From: an uncultured Clostridia bacterium
GTDB taxonomy: Bacteria; Bacillota; Clostridia; UBA1381
Direction of reading: 5' to 3'
Assembly (NCBI GenBank): GCA_934454145.1
Contig: CAKSFT010000004.1
Location: 1 to 64,000 of the forward strand
Length of the DNA stretch: 64,000 bases
The position numbers and the translations under genes were made by a program. This document shows positions 57,701-64,000 of this stretch, in pieces (the first letter of the stretch is position 1; every line of letters begins with the position of its first letter). The notes under the pieces were generated by a model. The model made no database searches, had not been told where the DNA came from, and saw only the letters and a list, made by a program, of their open reading frames with translations.

Positions 57701-59234
57701 CCCCGACAGTGATTTTCAGTGCTTTGCTGTTTGTCACAGGGTCAACAGTGACAACCGCCTTGTTGTTCTCCTTTGAAGAGTATTCCAAGCCGTCCATATA
57801 ATTTGTAAATCCTTCAAAGAACATGTTGTTTTCGCTCACGTCGTCCTTTTGCTCCGTATATGTCGCCAGTGATATGTTGTCAATCCAGTATATACCCTTG
57901 TTTTGGTCACTTCCGTCATTTGCCGTGCCGTTATAGGTTGAGTTGTTTTCAAAAGTAAACAACAGGTTTACAACTTCTTTGCCGCCGGTATAATAATACT
58001 TTGTTCCCTTTGCCGCCAAAACACCATCGCGGTACATGTCAAAGGTTCTTGTGTCGGCGTCAAAGATATATGTGAATTTTGCGTATTTGTCCTTCATGAT
58101 GTCATCTATATTGTCCGAAGCTCTTACAAACTTGTCATACATGCTCAAATCATAGTAATAGTAGCCAAGCTTATCCTTTTTGCTCCCCGTAAAGTTTATA
58201 CTGCCATAGCTTCCGTCGTTCTTTATAATCTGCGGTACGCCCAGTGCCGACATCCAGCGGCTGTTGTTTTCCGCGCGTGCCTCAAAGGTGTAGATATACT
58301 TGCCTGTCCAGTCTTTTGACGGAAGGGGCACAGACAGCGACAGCTTTGATGTGCCCACGCTGAACTTCAGCGCCTTGCTGTATGTCACCGGGTCAACCGC
58401 GACAACAGCACTGCTGTCGCCGCTTACAAGAATCTCCGCACCCTCTATATATTCCGCATATCCTTCAAAATACAGGCTGTCCGCTCCCGCGGCGTCCTCC
58501 TCTTCATATTTTTTCAGCGAAATGTCGTCAATCCAGTATACACCGCTATTTTTGTCTGTTCCGTCATTTGCCGTGCCGTTATAGTCGGCGTCATTCTTAA
58601 ATTCAAACAACAGATTTACAATCTCGTTGCCGCCGGTATAATAATATTTTGTTCCCCTTGCCACAATGACACCGTCGCGGTACATGTCAAAGGTTCTTGT
58701 GTCAGCGTCAAAAACATACGTGAATTTTGCATATTTGTCTTTCATGATGTCGTCTATGCTGTCCGAGCCTTTTATAAACTTGTCATATTTGCTCAAATCA
58801 TAGTAATAGTAGCCAAGCTTATCCTTATTGCTTGCCGTAAAGTTTATGCTGCCGGTGCTTCCGTCAGTCTTTATAATCTGCGGCACACCCAGCGCGGACA
58901 TCTGGCGGCTGTTGTTTTCCACACGGGCAGAAAAGCTGTAAATATATTTCCCCGTCCAGCCCTTCGGCGAAAGCGGCACCGACAATGCGACTTTTTCGTC
59001 ATCAACGGTGAATTTCATTGCCTTGCTGCCTGTCAGTGTGTCGGTTTCGACAGTTATGTTTTCGTTTTGCGCCGCAAGCTCCGTTCCGCCGATTTGCGTC
59101 AGCACACCTGTGTTGAGGGAATCAAAATTTTCCTCAAAGACAACATCGCTTTCCTGTTCCGCACCGGAAATATACGGTGTCCCCCCAAAAGTCATCAGAA
59201 CACCCAGCGTCCCGGCAATAATTCTTTTTTTCAT
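54756..59234 (-). CDS. Very large exported right-handed beta-helix protein
   Basis: The protein has 1492 residues. The signal peptide is MKKRIIAGTLGVLMTFGGTP, with likely cleavage near SGA. Residues ~32-460 are two near-identical ~216-residue beta-sandwich (LamG/CBM-like) units, each with KYIYSF/TFEARxENNSR, KLGYYYYDLS, FDADTRTFDMYRDGV and YWIDD/NISL. A third, diverged unit covers ~460-690. Ig-like linkers follow (~690-880). A parallel beta-helix domain follows (~890-1460), beginning YIVYVSADTEKEGNGSKNAP, with many NVTVSGITF-type strands. This suggests polysaccharide binding plus lyase or glycosidase activity outside the cell. No SLH or LPXTG anchor is seen. AGGAGG precedes the start; a MITE-like element lies upstream. 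Confidence 0.85.
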   Translation of the reverse strand: MKKRIIAGTLGVLMTFGGTPYISGAEQESDVVFEENFDSLNTGVLTQIGGTELAAQNENITVETDTLTGSKAMKFTVDDEKVALSVPLSPKGWTGKYIYSFSARVENNSRQMSALGVPQIIKTDGSTGSINFTASNKDKLGYYYYDLSKYDKFIKGSDSIDDIMKDKYAKFTYVFDADTRTFDMYRDGVIVARGTKYYYTGGNEIVNLLFEFKNDADYNGTANDGTDKNSGVYWIDDISLKKYEEEDAAGADSLYFEGYAEYIEGAEILVSGDSSAVVAVDPVTYSKALKFSVGTSKLSLSVPLPSKDWTGKYIYTFEARAENNSRWMSALGVPQIIKNDGSYGSINFTGSKKDKLGYYYYDLSMYDKFVRASDNIDDIMKDKYAKFTYIFDADTRTFDMYRDGVLAAKGTKYYYTGGKEVVNLLFTFENNSTYNGTANDGSDQNKGIYWIDNISLATYTEQKDDVSENNMFFEGFTNYMDGLEYSSKENNKAVVTVDPVTNSKALKITVGEHLSSAYGISFPFGALDTVSGGTYKVSYKLRAEKHTRSMERAPYLHHLYNGTDTNCLGGSIKKDFIFYPYQGYGESSGNLADYKDKYVAVDYVVTLGQQIYSIYVDGELKETDARAWTTPQNLYRLYFEFDSDTAMTDTIKPSQSGEWIYWLDDISVEKVPIEAGEPVVKGKNVTIALNMNPTQENVADYVNLTKNGEPVAADIAYADKEITISGLEIGDYTVSIDGLTSVTGFSLTGYSRNFSIVNSKTVIKDIKLTDANGLPVNSITADVGGKLNVQYSAEIADGVENYRVYAIVRNAADRLEAVKSLENQASGTIEIALPDTADETWKIDLYVWDSMTPLAAIKDYRAQNYIVYVSADTEKEGNGSKNAPFSSLEEARAAVSGRANAVVVIEEGTYSFSEPLLLGAADSGVSYVAQKDKNVVFLGGENYDINDFAVSADSRIPDSAKGKVYELSVTKADIGYSEEGVSGHGANALYNEGLIKKISTSKPSVIFDDVQGVRSRYPNEGYMQITEVVQAGDKPGRWNETESGSEYVPPAQRNNPVKNLKIKANADAERINSWSAASEARVDGYWYYDWSDQAMPVKEIQNGVIETAYPSAFTARTGQRFYIYNLLEELDSPGEWFYDSNAEKLFVYPPEGCRRVTVAMAESGIIKIDGADNVTVSGITFMGNNGTAIEVTDSENSVIKDCVVKNVSDCGIWVNGGHNVSVENCGIYGIGGTGVVVSGGDRDTLNPSGHKVVGCDIHDFAQVSKTYNGGVRISGVGTCVQNCRIYNGPHLGIAFSGNDHIIRNNDISAVLKEAADMGAIYAGRSMVNRGTVIEGNKIHDISSSSTASGKYGVYLDDQLSGITVKNNEFYNIAGSGVFVNGGRDNDVSQNSFRNVEESGIILSDWGRCYTVIGTTEFRSSYFGLDKVDYKKAPYTKYPHLATLLDDEPHTPKYNTIKQNTFEETGNSIKLAIHPDWGSDMTEDEMRTKNTIQ

Positions 59235-59270
59235 TTACTGTTCCTCCTTATTTATTTTTTTGGTTGAATA

Positions 59271-59421
59271 GGTAATTGTAAAACTAACGTTTCCCAATTA
59301 AAATTCTTGGGTAGAAATGACGCACATGCCGTCATTTTTGATTACCAATCAGGGGGTGGCACCCCCGATATCCCCGCAAAGATGCGGTGGCTAATTGTAA
59401 AATTTACATTTTAAAATTACC
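59271..59421 (+). mobile_element. MITE-like element, composite copy C
   Basis: A 151-bp copy of the family at 9351 and 29561 with GGTAATTGTAAAA ends, the hairpins ATGACGCACATGCCGTCAT, GATTACCAATC, and GGGGGTGGCACCCCC. It lies between two exported-protein genes. The exact 13-mer TTTTTTGGTTGAA occurs on both sides (59256-59268 and 59426-59438), which looks like a target duplication. No ORF. Confidence 0.8.
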
Positions 59422-59457
59422 TGTATTTTTTGGTTGAACATAGTGTTCAGCCGTAAT

Positions 59458-62166
59458 TTACCTTATGATAAATACATTGAGCCCCAGATTAAAATGCTTT
59501 CTTATTATAACTTTGTCACCTTTTGCGAGTTCTGCCGCGCTCACCGCCTCAACTTTGCCCTTTTTCGTGTCAAACAAAACATATGTCGCTTTTGTCTGAT
59601 ACCAGTTTTCGTGGTCAAGGTGCACTATAAATGTGAGATTTTCATCGCCCGTCGGCGAAACATTAACCTTGATTGCCTTGCTGTCAAAATCTCTCACCTC
59701 GCCAAACACAATCCCCAGCTGCCTGAACGGGTTGTTTGTCCCGGCATTTTCCACCTCTGTGTCTGTCTGCGACTGCGTCCTGTAGGTCCCCAGATTGTCA
59801 GCCTTGGCGATTATCCTTATCACCGCGGCGTTATTTCCGTCTTTCTTCATCTGGAAAATATCACCGCAGCGCAAATCCTTCACGCCGCCGTGCACACCGA
59901 AAAATTCACCCTTTGTCGGCACAGAAAGCTTTGTTTCGTCATTTATGACAACTTCCTTTTTCGCGCCGCGTTCATCAAAGTATGAAAGCAACACTGCCGG
60001 CATATCATCTTCATCGGCGATATACTTCACACCCTTAACCATATATGCATGCAGCTTTCTGTCAAGCTCCGTTCCGCCTTTGCCGGAGGTGATTACAAAT
60101 TCCGCGGTCTTGAATTTATCCGCATTGTACAGCGTGATATAATTGGAGGCGAAATAATAGTCGTTCCCCCACGAGCTTGGGGTAAATATTCTGTAAGAGT
60201 TTTCGTCCCCCAGCTTTGACGCGTCGTCCGGTATTTCCATGACGTTCATTGTCCACGGCAGATACCACCCCGAAACCACGCCGGTGTAAAACCTCGATTC
60301 GTCACCGCCCATTGTCACATTCTTAACCAGCGGATAATCCACACTCCCCGGCTCCTTCCCGGTCATGTCATACTCTTTTGCAATTGCCGAGATTTTTTCC
60401 TCCGAGTTCAGCTTGAAGGCAACCGGCTGTTTTTCCGCACCGGCGTCACTCCTGAATGCTTCGCACACCTTGTCGCTCAGAAACTTTGTGCCCTTCATGT
60501 CGTCCGGTGTCAGCAATGTCACCTTTTCTGCCAGCTGATAAGTCTTTGCCTTTCCTTCAAAAAGGTACAGCTTTACGCGCACATCATTTTCCGTGTCCTC
60601 GTTTGAGGCTATATTCATCAGATAACCAAAGCTGTAACCGTTGTTTATCTTTGAGAATACAATCTTTCCGTCATGCGAAACATAGAAATTTGCAACATCT
60701 CCCGTTGTCGGTTTTTGCTGCTCTGTGTCATTTTCCAAAAAACCCTTGTAAAACCGGGAAAGTTCAAGCCTTTCCCCCGAAACGGTGTAAAAAACATCTT
60801 CACCGTCATGTTCTATGCCGCTCAGCGTGCCGTACACTATGTCCTTTGAAACCTTTATGATATAATGTCTTTTCCCGTTTGACTTCACAGCTTCACCCAC
60901 AGAGAGAACATATTCTTTTTTCAGTTCTGCCGGCGTCATGGCCTTGCCGCCCATGCTCATCTCATATCCGTCGCACACATCTTCTGACAAGTCAATGACA
61001 TCGTCGCAATATCCAAGCTTAATCTGCTTTGAGAAATCACTATAGCTTTCCGTTATATAATATTTGTAACTTTCCGCAACAATTACGTCTGCAAGCCCGT
61101 CGCGTGTGTTGTCGGTCAGGGTCAAAGATGTATACTCAATGTCTTTGTAATAAGAAAACGCCCCCATCAGCACACCGTTGCTTACAAGGATTGCCGACGG
61201 GTCAATCTTAAATTTCCCCGTCCTGCCGTCGCCCCGGTCATATTCCAGCAAAGAATCGGAAAGTGAAAAAACATCATCTTTTGCCACCGTCACCGACTCG
61301 TTGCAGCGTTCATTTTCCCATGCGGCGACAATCTCTTTGTCCTCATTTATATAAGCATATATGTTCTTCCCAAAAAACTTATCCGAAACGTTTTCTCCGC
61401 CGCCGTACCTGACTCTGTCAATCTCTGCATAGCCTTGCGGCACTTCGTCCTGAGAATAAAGCGAAACAGAGCCTATTCCTGTCAGCACGCCCTTCACAAG
61501 CTCTATGTTATAGCAATGCTTAAGATAATTTTCGGTGTCAGACTCATTGAAGCCATATCCGCCGTCTGCCGTAAAGTCCGACATTGTGACATATGCACTC
61601 TCAAGCGTGTTTATCATCACTATGCACAAATCACCGCGGCTCAGTTCGCTGTTTTTCACGCCCTTCAAAATCCCCAGCCGTGAGGCAATTTCCAAAGCGG
61701 AAAGTCCGCGGTAGATTTTGTCATATCCCAGCGCCTTTATCGCCCACTCTGCCGCGTCGTCCGCCGTCACTGTCCCATAGGGATAAAACTTGTCACTGCC
61801 CGCGGGTGTAATCCCCTGTGCCTTTGCCGCCGCAACCCCGTCTGCATATTTGTCGGAAACTTTGACATCGGGATAAGGGGAGTCCTGTGCTTTTGCCGGG
61901 GTTTTGCCGCCAAATCTTGCAAACATGTCTGCCGCTTCCGCCCTTGTTGCCTCGCCCTCTATGTTGAACTCACTCTCTTCTGCCGTCGCTATGCCGAGGT
62001 ATCTCAACAGCGAATAGACGCCGCGGAAGCTGTCCTGCATTTCATAGGACACCGTACCGTTTTTGCTCCCCCAATTTCTTGTGGGTACGTCGTCAACATC
62101 GGCAAAAGCCGCAACCGAAGTCAGCATCACCGATATTGCGCATAAATAAGAAATTATTTTTTTCAT
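59458..62166 (-). CDS. Exported SLH-domain surface protein (902 aa)
   Basis: The signal peptide is MKKIISYLCAISVMLTSVAA, cleaved near AFA. S-layer-homology-like units lie at the N-terminus: residues ~45-105 (YLGIATAEESEFNIEGEATR ... AEAADMFARFGG) and ~105-215 (YADGVAAAKAQGITPAGSDK ... LEIASRLGILKGV), suggesting non-covalent attachment to a secondary wall polymer. The ~650-residue C-terminal part is acidic and beta-rich and unknown to me. It lies 82 bp downstream of a second SLH protein gene and may share its transcript. Confidence 0.8.
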   Translation of the reverse strand: MKKIISYLCAISVMLTSVAAFADVDDVPTRNWGSKNGTVSYEMQDSFRGVYSLLRYLGIATAEESEFNIEGEATRAEAADMFARFGGKTPAKAQDSPYPDVKVSDKYADGVAAAKAQGITPAGSDKFYPYGTVTADDAAEWAIKALGYDKIYRGLSALEIASRLGILKGVKNSELSRGDLCIVMINTLESAYVTMSDFTADGGYGFNESDTENYLKHCYNIELVKGVLTGIGSVSLYSQDEVPQGYAEIDRVRYGGGENVSDKFFGKNIYAYINEDKEIVAAWENERCNESVTVAKDDVFSLSDSLLEYDRGDGRTGKFKIDPSAILVSNGVLMGAFSYYKDIEYTSLTLTDNTRDGLADVIVAESYKYYITESYSDFSKQIKLGYCDDVIDLSEDVCDGYEMSMGGKAMTPAELKKEYVLSVGEAVKSNGKRHYIIKVSKDIVYGTLSGIEHDGEDVFYTVSGERLELSRFYKGFLENDTEQQKPTTGDVANFYVSHDGKIVFSKINNGYSFGYLMNIASNEDTENDVRVKLYLFEGKAKTYQLAEKVTLLTPDDMKGTKFLSDKVCEAFRSDAGAEKQPVAFKLNSEEKISAIAKEYDMTGKEPGSVDYPLVKNVTMGGDESRFYTGVVSGWYLPWTMNVMEIPDDASKLGDENSYRIFTPSSWGNDYYFASNYITLYNADKFKTAEFVITSGKGGTELDRKLHAYMVKGVKYIADEDDMPAVLLSYFDERGAKKEVVINDETKLSVPTKGEFFGVHGGVKDLRCGDIFQMKKDGNNAAVIRIIAKADNLGTYRTQSQTDTEVENAGTNNPFRQLGIVFGEVRDFDSKAIKVNVSPTGDENLTFIVHLDHENWYQTKATYVLFDTKKGKVEAVSAAELAKGDKVIIRKHFNLGLNVFIIR

Positions 62167-62248
62167 GTAAAAATCCGTGACCTTTCTGCCCGCAAATCAA
62201 TTTGAAATCATTCTGCCCGGCGGGCGGCGCAGAATAAAAGCGCATAAC

Positions 62249-64000
62249 CTACTTTTTCAAATCAAGAAGTCTTTTTATGCATACGGCGGTTTCCGCCCTT
62301 GTTGCCGTTTTCCTTGGGTTGAAGTTTCCGTTTTCATCTCCGTTGACCAGCCCCAGCGCTGCCGCCGTGCCGACATATTCCGCCGCCCACGGCGAAATCT
62401 CCGCACTGTCGGCAAATTTCACGTTTTCTTCCGCGGGTTTTACTTCTTCTTGGCATATGCGCACCATAAGCACGGCAAGTTCTTCTCTTGTTATCGGGTC
62501 GTTCGGTCTGAACAGTCCGTCTGCCCCTTTCATATACCCCGCATTGCTGACCGCCGCGACACTATCAAAAAACCAGTCATCACTTTTGCAGTCACCATAA
62601 ATGGTTTTTTCTGCGGTATCGCTCAGCCCAAATGCCCTTTGGGCAATCGCGGCACACTCCGCTCTTTTGACAGCGTTCTGCGGTGCAAACCTGTCCTCGC
62701 TCACGCCCTTCAATATGCCCTTTTCCACAAGTTCTGCCACAGCGTCTTTCGCCCAGTGGTTTGCCATGTCCGCAAATACCGTCCGCGGCTTGTCGTCCTG
62801 TTTCGGCTCGTCCGGGTCATTTTTGCCCGGGTCAGGGTTTTGCGGCGGCAGACTTCCCGAGCCGCCCGAGCCGCTCTTTGTTCCGCCCGAACCTCCGGTG
62901 GTCACTGTGTTTTTTGCCACTTTCACAGCATCAGTCTTTACCGTTTTGCCCTCTGTCGGCGCGGTGACGGAAACCGGGGTAATCTCTGCATACACCTCTG
63001 TGCCAATCATGGCGGTTGTGAGATACAGGCTTGCGCCTTGGGCAGTTTCTTTTCCGTTGACAAACCATTTTATAATGGTTTCTCCCTCGCCGTCACCGTT
63101 CTCGTCATAAAACACATAAGACACCGACACTGTTTTCCCGGCTTTTGTTTCGCCTATGATTTTTGCCCCTCTTGCCTCGGGTGCAAACGGGCCCTTCACG
63201 GCGTCCGACTGATACTCTTTTGCCTTTGCGGCAGAATCCTTGCTTTTTGGTGTGACACGGAACACAAAGAACACGCCGTCCGCGTCCTCCGTCACTGTAT
63301 ATGTTTTGCCTGCGGCAACAAGCTTATAGTCCGCATCGTCAGCGCCCTTTGCATACCAACCGCACTCAGAATCGCCCTCTTCGTCGCCGTTTGCGTCATA
63401 ATATTCATATTTTGCAGACAGTTCGTTGCCGACCGCCGCCGTGCCTTCAATTTTGATTCCCAAAACAACCGGTGCAAAATCACCCATAAACGGCTCACTC
63501 TCTGCCGGCTGTCCCTCCTTCGGCTCATTGTCCGAAACGGGTGTGACAGAAAGCTTTATAAAGCAATTTTCGTCCGCAGGAGTAAGGATATATGTTTTTC
63601 CTTCCTCTCCGCCCGCTTCTTTTATAGGCTCCCATGTCCCGTCTTTTGCCGGTGACCTGTACCACTTAAAAATGCTTTCTCCTTCTTTGTCGCCTTTGTT
63701 TACATCGCTGAAAGTATACACTGCCGTCACAGTGCCGCCGGTCACTGCCCTCCCCGAAATCGCAACATCGCGTGCCTCGGGTGCTCTTGCGCCGACTGTT
63801 TCTATTTTATATTCTTTGCTTTGCTTCCTTCCGCGGCTGTCCTCTGCCGTGACACGCACAACATGCGCGCCCTCGGCAATCACGCCGCCGTCATATATTT
63901 CAGAATCCACATATATTGTATATTTTATCTCTGCGGAATCGGGCAGTTCTATTTTGTACCCGGCGTCATAAACCGCACCGTCCTCAAGAATGCCCGAAAA
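62249..64000 (-). CDS. SLH-anchored repeat surface protein, 5' part outside the window
   Basis: The reading frame is open to the window edge, so the gene continues beyond 64000; 583 residues are visible. Three Ig-like repeats of ~85 residues follow one pattern: 'G.a..G.t..a.Y.fyD.nGd.EGes...Wy' (for example YEYYDANGDEEGDSECGWYA and YVFYDENGDGEGETIIKWFV). A Gly/Ser/Pro-rich linker follows (TTGGSGGTKSGSGGSGSLPP). Three SLH domains end the protein (FADMANHWAKDAVAELVEKG; DWFFDSVAAVSNAGYMKGAD; FADSAEISPWAAEYVGTAAA). It is probably a wall-attached adhesin, enzyme or S-layer protein; the functional N-terminus is not visible. Confidence 0.88.
   Translation of the reverse strand, partial: FSGILEDGAVYDAGYKIELPDSAEIKYTIYVDSEIYDGGVIAEGAHVVRVTAEDSRGRKQSKEYKIETVGARAPEARDVAISGRAVTGGTVTAVYTFSDVNKGDKEGESIFKWYRSPAKDGTWEPIKEAGGEEGKTYILTPADENCFIKLSVTPVSDNEPKEGQPAESEPFMGDFAPVVLGIKIEGTAAVGNELSAKYEYYDANGDEEGDSECGWYAKGADDADYKLVAAGKTYTVTEDADGVFFVFRVTPKSKDSAAKAKEYQSDAVKGPFAPEARGAKIIGETKAGKTVSVSYVFYDENGDGEGETIIKWFVNGKETAQGASLYLTTAMIGTEVYAEITPVSVTAPTEGKTVKTDAVKVAKNTVTTGGSGGTKSGSGGSGSLPPQNPDPGKNDPDEPKQDDKPRTVFADMANHWAKDAVAELVEKGILKGVSEDRFAPQNAVKRAECAAIAQRAFGLSDTAEKTIYGDCKSDDWFFDSVAAVSNAGYMKGADGLFRPNDPITREELAVLMVRICQEEVKPAEENVKFADSAEISPWAAEYVGTAAALGLVNGDENGNFNPRKTATRAETAVCIKRLLDLKK

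Noticed and set aside
62177..63655. 492-codon plus-strand ORF opposite the SLH repeat protein
   Set aside because: Shadow of a clear SLH/Ig-repeat coding frame; Cys/Arg/His-rich with no recognisable domain.
1..64000. CRISPR array
   Set aside because: No regularly spaced direct repeats with unique spacers were found; the repeats seen are palindromic, dispersed elements.

Overview
This window is a piece of a low-to-mid GC Firmicutes chromosome, most likely class Clostridia. Support comes from the GGGtGRT/NifU-like gene pair, a dcw cluster starting with mraZ, a PdaA-type de-N-acetylase, RqcH, a PASTA-domain class B penicillin-binding protein, LL-diaminopimelate aminotransferase, SLH-domain surface proteins, near-consensus sigma-A promoters with 17-bp spacers, and strong AGGAGG ribosome binding sites. 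The species cannot be named from the sequence.

Layout. Positions 1-4130 are the integrase end of an AT-rich prophage or prophage remnant: small tail-module proteins, one structural gene frameshifted at an A8 run, a cargo segment, and a tyrosine integrase. The cargo segment is the most unusual part. It holds a consensus promoter, a folded ~180-nt RNA, an intrinsic terminator and a PBECR4-like nuclease gene, in the order seen in type III toxin-antitoxin loci. An opposite-strand unit nearby carries a 24-residue basic peptide within a chain of hairpins. Positions 4183-9218 hold the GGGtGRT/NifU-like pair, a gene-free stretch with three clustered DnaA-box-like sites, two NodB-fold deacetylases, radC and tRNA-Gly. 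Positions 9300-20900 hold a beta-helix glycosidase-like protein, murA, three small unknown proteins, and recX-rimO-pgsA-ttcA-like, rqcH and mscS.

Positions 20977-31730 form a nitrogen and diaminopimelate block: gltBD behind a promoter and attenuator leader, dapF-dapL, and glnA followed by an ANTAR regulator whose receiver domain lacks the phosphoacceptor residues. Positions 31746-42284 are the dcw cell-wall/division cluster on the minus strand (mraZ, rsmH, ftsL, PBP, murE, murF, mraY, ftsW, murG), with murD missing from its usual place and a four-repeat MraZ-type operator at the promoter. DapL and DapF make meso-DAP, and MurE carries the DNPR motif of DAP-adding enzymes, so these genes fit one pathway.

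Positions 42522-51100 hold a DUF11 protein behind a long leader that encodes a 51-residue membrane protein, a three-gene ABC importer, and a MarR-controlled heterodimeric ABC exporter. Positions 51103-54753 hold tRNA-Thr, yqeY, rpsU, a HIT protein, nth and glyA. Positions 54756-64000 hold three very large exported surface proteins.

A family of small palindromic elements runs through the whole window. There are three composite copies of about 150-210 bp and at least two 30-bp solo palindromes, and most lie between imperfect 10-15 bp direct repeats. I see no match to a named family. I could not run any search, so family names rest on motif recognition.
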